A DNA stretch of 64,000 nucleotides from Phoronis australis (taxonomy: Eukaryota; Phoronida; Phoronidae): assembly GCA_002633005.1 (NCBI GenBank), contig NMRA01000066.1, forward strand, positions 804,407 through 868,406. The letters are read 5' to 3'. Under the pieces are notes generated by a model that was not told where the DNA came from, made no database searches, and saw only the letters and a list, made by a program, of their open reading frames with translations. This document shows positions 36,978-49,000 of the stretch, in pieces (position 1 is the first letter of the stretch; each line of letters opens with the position of its first letter). The position numbers and the translations under genes are program-made.

Positions 36978-37047
36978 GATATCTGTAAGTTTATTATTAA
37001 GTTACGACCTGTACGTTACGCCACCTATTGTCAATATAGAGTAAGAC
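36978..37047 (+). repeat. Dispersed repeat GTTACGCCAC...ATTGTCAATATA, copy 1
   Basis: GTTTATTATTAAGTTACGAC...ACGTTACGCCACCTATTGTC-AATATA is matched at 37775-37831 with a few differences. Copy 2 is directly followed by a large palindrome; copy 1 is not. Confidence 0.6.
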
Positions 37048-37774
37048 GCCATCTTGTCTTGTTTAGTTTGCATTCACACATTGTCTAGACACTAAAACAT
37101 TGCAAAGCTTAGGCTCCCATGTTCAACTCTCGAAAATCCATATAAAATTGCGTGCACCTCCCTCTGACTGAGCATAAACCTCCAAAGCTTTATCTTCCCG
37201 AGTTCCCATCAAATTGTCTTTGTGAGTGGTGAATTGGCGACTTAATTTTCAAAACAATCTGAAAACTCTTTTTAAAGTTTTTGGCTTGTTTCTTTGTAAT
37301 TGTATACTAAATGCTATTAAATCTCTTAAGCTGTATTAATAAAATTCTTTTTGAGACACACGATCCCCATCTCTGTAAATCTGGCGACTCCCTCACTGTC
37401 ACAAAATCCCGCTGACAAATTGTCACAAGTAAAAGCCCGGGAACTGTATGAGCAGTCTAACAGACATGATACTAAGCTTACAACCAAGCACAACATAGCT
37501 AGCCAGCACATGAGAAAATAGAGCAACCAGTTCAAAGGAATGGGTCAATCGTTATAAGAGGTGGCAAAGTTGTTAAGCAACCTGATAAGCTGGATTTATG
37601 AAGTGTTGGTTCAAAGGTGTACGTCGAATACTTGCTTTTTAGACTTGAGTTGTAGTTGAACGAGTGTTTTGAAAGACTGTTGGTAATTGTGTTGGACTTG
37701 ACATGTTTACCATTCTAAACTTAAAGTGTGTTTATTTCGGACTTCCTTTGGAAATGGGAAGATGTTGTGGTATG

Positions 37775-37831
37775 TATTAGTTTATTGTTCAGTTATGACC
37801 TTATGTTACGCCACTCATTGTCAATATATAC
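37775..37831 (+). repeat. Dispersed repeat GTTACGCCAC...ATTGTCAATATA, copy 2
   Basis: About 80% similar by eye to 36978-37047. It abuts the palindrome at 37832-37980. Confidence 0.6.
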
Positions 37832-37980
37832 ACTAAACGTACCTAGAGTGGCGTACATGATGAAATATCCCACACGACATTATTACGCGTATCAACGGAG
37901 ACCGAAGGTCGAGGTCGATACGCGGAATAATGTCTCGTGGGATATTATTTCATGTACGCCACTCTCGGTACGTTTTGTGT
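37832..37980. repeat. Large near-perfect palindrome
   Basis: Both halves share AAACGTACC-AGAGTGGCG-TACATGAT-AAATAT-CCCACACGACATTATTACGCG in inverse order. The centre contains GACCGAAGGTC. Arms are about 65 bp with few mismatches. It could be a foldback transposon or cruciform-forming MITE. No coding content. Confidence 0.85.
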
Positions 37981-40100
37981 ATGTGTACTATTGTAATTTC
38001 CCACGCGACACAGCTCTGTTTTCCCGTTTGACTAAAAAAATAAGACGTTTCATTATTTTTGACGCCCATTCAACTTAAGAAATAAATAGCCGTGGAGCGC
38101 TTGTGGGTGTTACGACTTCCGTTCTCCAAAACCGTTGTCGGTACTTTTTATGTGTTGCGGTGAACATTTCACCTATGCGTTTTGGCGTAGACCCAGATGT
38201 CCCGCTTTTTATCTGGGAATCCCGCTTTCAATTCAGTTGTGCCACTTTTTCATTCTCGAATATTGACAATTACAATCACAGGTGTTCAAAACACCATTGT
38301 CTCTTTGTCATAAATAGTGTTACTTTCCAGAGTCCACTTTCTTTAGTAACATAACAATTCTAAAAATGTTCTCTTATTTCTCTTGTTTAGGATAACACAC
38401 ACTACAATAATTGTATCACTAATTTCTACTCGCTACTATGGAACCTTTGTAACGATCTTCCCACAGTACATTTTAGAGCTACACAATAGATGTTTGCTCG
38501 TTTTATTGCCTCCTGAATCTTTACGAAGAACTGTATCTAACGGCTCCAAAGATCAAATTTATGTATAAAGATGTACAGTTTTTGATGAATGCCGGACTAA
38601 ATTCTTTACAGCAACTATGAGGAATCCATGTTCTGAAATATTTGTCTTGATAGGGTAGAAGTCTTTTAAATCATTGAACTTATTTCCCTGCTGAATTCAT
38701 TAGTCTTCTATAAACATGTCTGGTTTCTTTCCTTTTTTATTACTTTTACACTCTGATATTTTCGCATTTTGGTTTTTAGAATAAAAGTTATTTCTTAAAC
38801 CTGTCGGGTATGCGAAAAGATATTATTGACGAATTAACTTATTTGTCGCTTGCTTCTAAAAAAATACATACATCATGCTTGAACTCTGCCAAACATTTGC
38901 TAGATAACGCTGGCAAGTGGTTTGGCTGTGTTTGGAAGAATTTGACACTATTTTGCAATACTTTGCAGGGAGTCATGTGAGGAAAGCAATATTTTTCTAA
39001 TAAATCGAGGAAAGTCAAAAGAAATATCTTCAGCAGATTGTGCGCTGATGAAGCTTGTTCGCTGAGATGTCCCTGCGAAAGAGAGGCCCTTCTGTAGACT
39101 AGACCATGGGTTAAAATGCACCGAACATGCAGCATATCACATCCTCCGTCAAACATTTTTTGAAGATGTGCAACAGAATGGTTGATGCATGTTTCACCGA
39201 ACTGCAGACGAAAGCAAAACCGTTTATACAAAAAAGAATAAACAGTATTTTGTTTTGCTTCCATCTGGACCAGTCTGATTTAGGGGCCCCAATGCATCTT
39301 TCAAAAGAGCACCCCTACGACATGCATACTACTTTGACAGTTGAGTCCACCGTATATTCTTCCGAAATATCATTTTGAACGCTATATAACATCATGATTG
39401 TCAGTTGTTTGCAAATTGGTTATTTGAATAACTTTATGATAAAGGGTGTTTCATTAGTGAACTAAACCGAAATCGACGCATACATGTAAATGAATTCAGA
39501 ACGATGATAGTTTGTTCAAATATTCTTGAAAATACAACTATAATCGTTTAGAACACTTAGAGTGAGTTGGAGGTTTTAGTTGAGAATCTGAGGTGAGCTA
39601 CACTGATATTTGCCGCGATACAAAGAATGGCGGAAGAGGACGTTTAGCACTGAATAGTGAAATCACGAGCGCGAAGAGAGCTCCGTGGCAAATGTTAAAC
39701 TTCGAGGAATGAGGAACTGATGTATTTTTAAGACTCGGTAGCATATATAGCTTATATCTGTGACTGACGTGTGTTCTGTATAAAGTCTTGCGTTTCATAA
39801 AGTTGACGAAGAGACGTTTTTACTGAATGGACGTGTACTGTATATATGAATACAGTTATTATTATAAGTGATATATATTTATTGAAGGATACACAGAACA
39901 TACAAAGAAATAATAACACACCCAGAAACCGCGAAGCATTATATCTGGGTTGTAAACAATTCATAAGTGAAACTTATATACATGTACATAGAGGTACATG
40001 TATATACAATTAAGTAGTATCTAAAATAAGTATTCCAATACTTAGACATGCTATTACAGATATATGAAAACAAAAATATGTACAGATTCATGTAGGGAAA

Positions 40101-40421
40101 TCAGATGCAACAATATTGATAAACGGTAGATAAAAATTTGCTAACGTTGATTAGGAGGAATTCGTTGAGAACGAAGTCAAGGTTAGGACTACCATTCAGT
40201 AATAATGAAACTCTAGTAGGGATATTATTACAAGAATTGAGAGCGTTAACAATTGACTGGTTATCATTGAGTGCACGAAAGAGTGAGTCGCTCAGGTATT
40301 CGAAGAGGGGAATACAGTCATGTTGCGGTATGTGGGAAAAGGAAAGGGGTCGTCCTGGATTACGCATCGACATTCGAATTTCGCTGTTTTTGCCGACTTT
40401 GCCGCAATATACGCCAAGCAC
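40101..40421 (-). mobile_element. Possible LINE ORF2 C-terminal fragment
   Basis: An open frame of 106 codons contains LLLNGSPNLDFVLNEFLL and then SKFLSTVYQY, similar in plan to the C-terminal tail of LINE proteins. The same DNA is also open on the plus strand, so the call is weak. It lies between genes C and D. Confidence 0.3.
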
Positions 40422-41479
40422 TTTTGTATTAACCTTGCGTTTTTCTCACCATTGGAGTTCAGTGGCAGGTTGCATGCAAAAATCCTGAAGAATGACTCGG
40501 TTAAGTTCCCTAAATCTTTTGCCTATTTGTGTCTTTCTTTACTGACAAGTGTAATCTTCTTCTGTCAATTCAGCTTCATTATGATCGTGACTAATTGTAT
40601 TTTCTCATATTGTAACTGAAAGCCCTGGATACAGTGAAAATAAAAAGGGACTGAGTCCGTCAATTAGGGATATTCCATGTAAACTTTCCTATTTATTTTC
40701 GATAATATTGAGAATTCACCGTCAAGTTCACTGTCGATTTGTATCAAAGCCAAATGTGATTTTGTAATGAAACTGAAACACCATAAGGAAGGACAGTCGG
40801 TGTTTTCTCAAATCCACAAACACGCAGTAGATTTAGGGAACTTAGTTGAGTCCCTATTTGGAACTATTTCGTGCAATGGAGCACTGATGTTCATTGTTGT
40901 TGTCGTATTCTTTTCAAGTTATTCTCGGCTGCATGACACTATTCATCCATCCATTGCCAACGAAATACTGCTGATGTGCTGTGGGCTGCAATTCCACCAG
41001 GGAAAAGTTCTGAACTTTGAATCGATTAGAATCCCCTTTTTTTAAAATACCCTTTAAATTCCAGTACTTTTGAACAGTTGAAATCGACGGTTTCCAACAT
41101 GGCCTGTGAAAATGTGCCTGACATTCCAAAACGATGCACTTTCTTTCTTACCTCCGTGACAAAGGAGAGTCCTATATGACTCATTGTAATCCGGGGCAAC
41201 CCTTATGATCTTTTCAAAATCGTTGCATTGGTGTTTTTAGGTAAAACATGAAATTTTTAAGTAATATATTATAATCTAAATGTAAGACAATTATAGATGA
41301 CAGGTGACAAGAAGTTTGCCAAATCTGCTCCTCTCGGGAGGTTTCTTTGCTGAGCAACAGCGGCAAGATATAGGGTAGAATATACACACGAAACACAGTA
41401 GTAAGACCCGTCCGAAGATCAACGTCAGTCGTGCCTCCGATCAGGAACATATCTGCCAATTTTCATAATGATCCTATAC

Positions 41480-42489
41480 AGTACAGCCATTGAATTGTTA
41501 GACTTCGTCCGGGCTACCTCACGCCTAGCCAGACCGGAGCTTAACTGGAACAAAGGTGTGACAGAAATCAGTCACGGTCGTCTCACGCTTACTCTCCGGG
41601 TAGCCCTCACGCTTACCTCCTGTTTAGTTAACGCTTACCTCACGCTTTCTTCCCGCCTTCCCTGCTTTTTGTATGCCTACAATGTACATGTACTTGTGTG
41701 TCTGCAATAAAGTTGATACTGTAGTTGTTACTAGTATACTTACTATTATAGTTACTATTAGTATATCTTTAACCTGTAATATCATTAGTAGTAGCAGTAG
41801 TATTTGATAGTCTTCGCACTACTCTTTTCTGCATGCATGCATGCTCGCATTTTACTGCCGTTCGTTAGATGATCTGGGCTTCTTGTTCATATTTCATAGC
41901 TCCACTAGGCCAGTGGTGTTTATCTAAATGCAAAGCTACTCCTTATAATAAAACATAATCTAAACCCGTATTCGTGTCACTTTCAGTGCTGTACATTTTG
42001 CCTCTATTGCTAGCGTACGTATACACGCATAACACAAACAATTCCGTAGTCGCAAAATTATTATTTAATTGTAAGCACTAACTTGAACGAAACAATGATG
42101 ATGTATTTAGTCGTAATATACTTGTTCAAGACAAATAAACCCTCTTGGTAGTGTGTCCGGACAAACCTAAATTAAATCTTAAATGGTGTCCTAGTCAAAT
42201 AGCGTACTAGTCAAGATGATTCTAGCGATGAGAAACGAGTGAGGATAGCAATTGAAGACTGTTCCAACTGTAGACAAGGCAGGGAAACTCACGCCTGGCT
42301 CAAGGCTGGCTCGCTCTTCGTTCACGCCTAACTCAAGGTACATGTAAGCTCCGGGTACAGTCACGCTTAGGCCCACGCCAGCGGTCACGGTCGATTCACG
42401 CCTCACTCTCCGGTCTGTCTCCGGTTAAGCTCCGGTCTGGCTATTCGTGAGGTAGCCTGGACGAAGTCTAGTAATTCAGTGGCTGTACT
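41480..42489. mobile_element. About 1 kb non-autonomous element with roughly 65 bp terminal inverted repeats
   Basis: The left end (AGTACAGCCATTGAATT, TAGACTTCGTCC, GGCTACCTCACG, CAGACCGGAGCTTAAC) recurs inverted at the right end up to GGCTGTACT, with about 10% differences. Subterminal zones on both sides hold many short TCACGCCT / TCACGCTTAC units. The middle is AT-rich with no transposase-like frame. It lies between genes C and D. Confidence 0.85.
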
Positions 42490-42688
42490 AGTTGTTTGGC
42501 AACTAGAAGAAGTGATTGCCCATAAAAACGGATTTCATAAATAATAAGAATGACTATTAGGTGACGCATAATACAACGAATCCATCCAAGATTGGAAACG
42601 TGTCATCGTCTCCTTCATGAAAATCTGTTGCTGCAAGAAGTCATGGCAATCGATGGAGAAACTGCAGAAGCAAACAAACATAAAAATG

Positions 42689-42705
42689 CCACCAGGGGGC
42701 ACAGC
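42689..42705 (+). promoter_or_regulatory. CTCF-like motif after gene D
   Basis: CCACCAGGGGGCACAGC is close to the best CTCF core known from vertebrates. It lies about 400 bp past the gene D stop codon, between that gene and the 1 kb element at 41480-42489. Confidence 0.4.
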
Positions 42706-42873
42706 GGCTGCCTTGCACGTCCAAAAGGTGTCGCCGCCCATTGCCACATTCTTAGGAAGACTTTACGGTATTCACCATCACACATCTAATTTGACTGATA
42801 TAAACAATTGCTTGTCACGTCTGGTTATTTTGAGTTGCCAGGATATGAAAACCGTCAAAGGAATTTCAGGGGA

Positions 42874-42879
42874 TTTATT
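42874..42879 (-). terminator. Candidate polyadenylation signal, gene D
   Basis: AATAAA on the minus strand about 220 bp after the gene D stop codon. Confidence 0.4.
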
Positions 42880-43097
42880 GTTACCAATAACGATTGCTTT
42901 GGTGGAATAAAACGACACCAAACCATGGTTTGTCAGTGGCTTTATCATTGACCTTGTTTAACCTCCCCCCCCCCTTCGCGCAAACGCGTGGCACAATGCA
43001 TCACAAGAAAATATTTTTAAAGCTAAATCTCAAACCATACATTCATACCACACGCAGAAAGAAACTAAACGTCAACACGTGACATCAATTTACACGC

Positions 43098-46000
43098 TTA
43101 AACGCCTGCTTCGTGGTGGCGACCGTCGACTGAGCCGTACTCATTTTCCATCGACACAAAGGACTTCTTATTCGGTCTTTTACCTTTCATGTGCTGTGCG
43201 ACGATGATCACCACAAATATGACGAGACCAAGAAACGCCGTTGATCCAACTGTGATCCCGACGGCGGACGACACTCCAATGCACTTACTGTTGTCTTTGG
43301 ATTCGCCGCCGACTGCTTGCAAAAGCTCCGAATCTGACGGCTCGAGTTTAACAAGCGGCAGCATTGGCACTCGCTTCCACTCTGACGTTGTTTCGTTCTT
43401 GATCCAACCCGTACCAGCTGAGCCCACAATAAAAAGCAAATTTGTTGAGTTCGGATTCTTTCTTGGCTTTCTTTCAAAGGGTGGTCTGATAACCTTGACA
43501 GACGAAAGACCGGAAAGAACATTTGCCTTTACACAATAATCAATTTCGCAACCGTCGTCAAGATCGGCAAGATGTTGTGTGTATCCGGAAGGGCACCTAT
43601 GGGGCCAGTCAGAGGCTTGCTGATTAAAGAAGGAGTACAGACTTCTTTTGTGTACCTTACTCTGCGGCATGGTGAGAACCAACGGATTGCCAGACTTGCA
43701 GCTGAAGAAACCGGCGAAAGGAATTTGATAGACACCGCCCATTTCGACATCATCGCCGACGCACACTGTCATATCGTTTCCCAAATGAAGACCATGAAAA
43801 TGGGGCGGGCAAGAGAAAGATTTCGTCAGCAAATTGGTATGCGTAGACGTATAGACGCCACCGAACATGTACCCCGACCCCTGTTGGACGGAACCGGATG
43901 CAGCACACCAGTAACCCGTGTAAGACGCCTTGGTGCTGTAGTAATAGTTCTGGCAATCTTCGTTGCAACATTTCTTCAGCCATAAGAAACCACAGCTTCG
44001 GCATCTTCGCGCGCACTTATACTCCTTCTTGGTGGAGCCCTCAGTTCCTTCGACCAATTTCACAGGCGTGTAGTGTTGTGGACAGCTAAAGCCACCTGTC
44101 AACGGGTTCCTCTGCGAAAGTTTGGTGCACACGGAAGAATCACTTCCGGAAACCAGTGAGCAAGTCTGATAAACTCCACCTAACGAGAAGTTGGTCAGAG
44201 GGTGAGCACATGAACCGTCGTCGATGTTCGCGTCAAAACTAAAGTTGGGCGAGTCGCGCTGCGTACAACCTTTATACGTGTTAAATTTGTAGTACTGGTC
44301 CACAGCCTCTTCGACGTATTGAGCAATCTCTCTTCGGATGGGATCGGGAACGTCCGGCAGTGTGTTGTGACTGATGACGTAATATATAGGATCACCGGAT
44401 CGGTCGATGGGTACCAGGTTGTTCGCCAGACCAGCCTCCCATTCGTCTATGGTGAAGTTTTTCTATACAAAAAGAAAAGTTTACATCCTGATATTAGAGT
44501 GGAAAGTTCTGTTCTAACTGTTAGAAGTAAATGCTATACTGCGTTCAGATGAGGAATTACTTTGAAAAGGTCGAAAAGACAAGTGACCAGAGGATATATC
44601 TGCCTCTTAAAACAAGCTTTCCCAAAAGCTTCTGTCTTGTGAGTAATTGCCATGCCGTAAATATGCAAAATAGCAACATTCTGGACATCACGTGAGATCA
44701 CCACGGATGAACAGAACCGAATCACCAGTTGCCTTATGGGAATATACACAGTGTTTCCTCACGGTAAGAAGGCAGATATGTCTTCAGATTTCGAGGCGGC
44801 GGTCGATAAGATCACATTAGGACATTTAAGACTGCGGATCAGACATCCATGTGAACGTTGTACTATTCCTAGATTCTATTATAGTTTACATTTTTATTGT
44901 AATCAAATCACATTTCTTCCATACCCTTAAGTTACTTGGATATTGTCAAAAATGAATTTTGAGAATATTCAAATGAACCAATGTACTGAATAGACTACGT
45001 ATTTCCAAACTTAACAGACACGATTGGACAAAATACCGTCTAGCTACACTGATAACCTCGCATAAAGATTATAGAAGAAAATCAGAATGAAGTCTTATCA
45101 ACCACTGGTGAATTACCGCTTTGAGGTATCAGATGATTTTTTGGTTCCACTTCCCTAGGGGAAGTTCTGTGTAGCGTTACACCGGCAGGTCATAAAGACC
45201 AACTTCAAATTATGATGTATAAAATTAAGCGATTTCTTAAGCCAAAAGTTACACTCATGAGTTTCAATCTGCTTCAAGTATAGCTATAAAAAAGTGTTAA
45301 TTTGATTTATTTGCCATCTCAATTTTGTGAGGATCAAAAATTGAACAAAAGCATTCAATTCTAGCCATTGCGTAAAACGGGTTTTTCCAAGGTAAAAGTG
45401 ATATTACCCAACTGCCCTCAGCATAACTTCAGTAAGTCATTGTTAAGAAAACAGATATTGCAGACAAATCAAAATAATAATAGTAATGCAAATCCATTGA
45501 CAGTCACCTGAATGTTATCAGTATATCAGTTCATTTTCAAATGAGATACCTTTCTCACAGCACATATGGGATACCTCGACAACGTGCGTGGTAATAATAT
45601 TATTAGATAGTAAGTCGTGACCTGTTACATAGTATCGTTAGCCAAACGGTTGAACGTTACGCACATAAATTACGTGCGTAAGTTAATTCTTGTTAGAGAC
45701 GTAAAGTAATTATTTAGAGGCGTAAAGTAATTATTTGCGGCGTAAAGTATTTTACGTCGCAAATAATTATTTTACGCCTCTAATAAGAATTAACGTACGT
45801 ACGTAATTTACGTGCGTAACTTTCACCCATTTGGCCAACGATAATCAGCATAATAAGCCAGCGGTGAAAAACGAACTGCTGCTAATGTATAAAAATATTT
45901 TTTAAAATGCGTGCACAAAATAACTCAAAAATATTTTCCTTGGTAAAGGGAGATCATCTTTTGATTGACGGGTGCTTTGGACGAGCGATGATCTCATATA

Positions 46001-49000
46001 CAGTACATGTAGATGTAGAGCTACCCTTTCACATACATGTATCATACCACCGTCTTAAGCTGAAACTGGACGAATTACCTTTGATTAAACGAGCTCTCGG
46101 TGTTCTAAACGGCTAAATGTATGATGTCTTTTCTACGATTCAACATGAAGACTGTGCAAGGGTCAAGTTCATTACCTTGATACCTGCTCCTCCGATGCTC
46201 TTCAAGTTTGACGAAGTTAGGTTTCGTGTGTACCTTGTCTTCGTCTCATGTGAAGCCGAGCTGTCGTATCCACCTCCGAGATTGATTTTGCCAAAAAAAG
46301 ATGCGCTGGCCGCAGCTTTCACTTCCGTCTTCCGTAGCGAGTAGTCTGAGATGAACGTGTCTTTTACCGAGTCTTCTTGGGCGAGTATGGCGCCCACGTC
46401 AACACTGGTCGTGAAATGGGTCCCGAAATCACGCACAAACAGCTGGGCGGTGTAGGACGCCAGTCGAGTGTTGTTTGTCTGAATGTGGGCGCCAATCTCG
46501 AGGAAACGATTTTTGCACGCCTGTGATAGTTGAGCGTCGGGTTGCGCCTTGATGGTGTAAACATGCCGTCTAATTTGCACCCGGGTAGTGGAGGATTTGT
46601 CGTTGTACTGATGTTTTTTTACCTAAATCACGAAAGGATGTTCTTTTTAAAGTGTTTTAGCAAATTAAAAAAGATAGTTTTTAATCAAAACATATTATTT
46701 GCGTGAAATTATAATTAAGGGAGAGCCATTTAATTAAAAATGAAATCACGTCACATTGCCAAAGTCAGTTCGCCTTTTTAGTGAGACGTCATTTTGAAGG
46801 TTTTGAACTAGTCAAATAAAATTAAAATGCCATCATTAAAAACAATAATAATCACTACGCCAGATTTAATTGATGCTGTCAATTACCAGGCACTTTCAAA
46901 CTAATACCTGGCTATGAACCTGGTCAATTTTAATCTTTCTCAGCTCCCCAGGAGCATGCAATGGGTGCAACAGTTGTCGGACCACACCAATTAACCCATA
47001 CCCAAAATTTTGCTAAACAGCCACCGTGCTAACTTGAATCGGAAATATCTAATATGTACAATTTTAAGATGTAATGTCACAGTGCATTTCTATCCACATT
47101 TGATTTGAGTTTCTCGCTGTATTTTTGTCTTGGTTTCACTGTTTTTATTTCGTCATGGTCTTCAATCCCCCGTTTTCTGTTTTTGAAATTGTGCCTCATT
47201 GATTGAAACTCAAAAACTATATACAAACCGTTTCAAAAGATGAGCTATCAAAGCTATTATGTTATGGCAGTTGAGATTTACAATATCTACATGTAATATT
47301 TTACCTCTTCGCTACTGTGAGAAAACGATCCACTGATAAACGAGAAAAATGAAGCTTCTGCGTTGATGCTGCGTGACGTCATATCCGTGTACTCATTCCA
47401 CCTGTCGAACACTTCCGCGTATGATTGCAAGTTTGTCTCCTTTACCGGTAAGGCAAATGTCGAATCAGGTATAAGGTATTTACCTACAAAAGATAATAAA
47501 TTTAATGTAGTCGTACAGACGACACTCAATTGCGGCCTCTGGGCACTGTCCTGTGAGACTAGCACGGGCTGCGTTCCGTAGACGCTTTACATAAAATTGC
47601 AGTTGCGGCAAAAATCTTTGCTTTTGGAGTGTAAACAATGAATTTTACCCAATAATTTATAAATCCAATCCCAAAAAACAACATTTTAACCTTCCCGATC
47701 AATCACTTCAGTGCCGCCATTTTGTTGGCATACGCTAGCGAGCTCCCGAGCGTGTTCGCGAAACACCCTCATTAAAATTGTGAAATACAGCGTATCCTAA
47801 AATGTATTCACACTTCAAATGCCAACAACTGCGCTGTTTTTTTGACTCAGGATCAAGCTTAATGGTTTAAATTCATGAAGATAGATCTGAAAACGAATCA
47901 AGTCTTTAAACATGACGAAATGCATTGTTTATTAACCTCGGAAGAACTGTTGTAAATTAATCCTTGACGTTTTTTAGTTTCCAATAGCATTGCGCAATGA
48001 ATGTTCTTGCTTGCATAAAGCGGCTCCCACTCTTATTCTGACAGATGTAACCATATCGTAGGCCCGGTTACAGGGTCAGGTCCATGTGAACTGAATTTGA
48101 ACTCCCTAGCGGCGTTGCACTGAAGTGTGAATACAATTTTGCCACCCTGTAGACTGACTCATTGTAACAAATTGACCTATCGCCAGGACTATTGAGTGAC
48201 GGCTTAACTGACCAAGACCAATCAGAACGCATCATTCTTGACACATCTTCGTTTTCAATCCGTCATTTTACCCGACAAACAATACGTTGTCGGGTAAAAC
48301 CTGTTGTTTGTTTGTGGACAGGGGGTGGAGCTTGCGATTGGTCAATTGATGTTAGGAAGTCTTCCTACTGATATCAATATGTTCCTTGTCATGGCTTGTG
48401 TTTACCATAGAAAGGATATGAGAGCTCATCTGCGACTGATAAAAAGTTGAATCATTTGGAAGGTTTGACCAAGCCTGTCCAGTTTACATCATTTTGACCA
48501 CTTGCTTTGTTAGCCAATGCCCTCAATGGTCTTTTTAGAGATGCAAATTGTTTTATACCGTGAAAGTAACATATTTTTAAACTCAAAGAGGCATGCACAT
48601 GAATGTACTGTGTGTTGGTGAGGGACGTAATTTATGATTTGTTTTGTGTGTTGATTAAGGAAGAAATGTCCCTGTACGTGCTCGTAGCCTTGGGGGTGGA
48701 ATGAACACTTTCAGAAGATTTGCACCGGCATGTATCAGATCCGCCTTCAAATGCATTGGACCAGAAACCTGGTGACGAGTGAAGAGAGGTGGTGGAGCAT
48801 TGGCAACTTCTGACGACTGGGGGGAGGTACAAACTCGGTGCCGACCGGGAGGCGGAAAATCGGTGAAATCTGAGAGTGGAGCAAAATGTCCGGACGTGTT
48901 GAGACAGAGGTACGCCAATTTTGAATTTTGCATCCCGGGTTTAAACACTTGGCTGCGGGCATATTACACAGCAAAGTTTTTTTCAAAATGCAAGCAATTG

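Larger units (their letters stand above)
34953..43097. other. 8 kb spacer between the two perforin-2 genes
   Basis: Contains the gene C promoter, a small hairpin near 35748-35775 (AAATGTGTC/GACACATTT), the paired repeats at 36978 and 37775, the palindrome at 37832-37980, a possible LINE fragment near 40101-40421, the 1 kb element at 41480-42489, a CTCF-like motif and the 3' UTR of gene D. No third perforin-2 copy was found. Confidence 0.6.

Noticed and set aside
38839-39264. 141-codon minus-strand frame between the perforin-2 genes
   Set aside because: Long for a chance ORF, but no domain, signal peptide or paralogue was recognised, and the opposite strand is partly open too.
37832-45843. 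CRISPR-like array from the palindromic repeats
   Set aside because: No regular repeat-spacer pattern, and the genome is metazoan.
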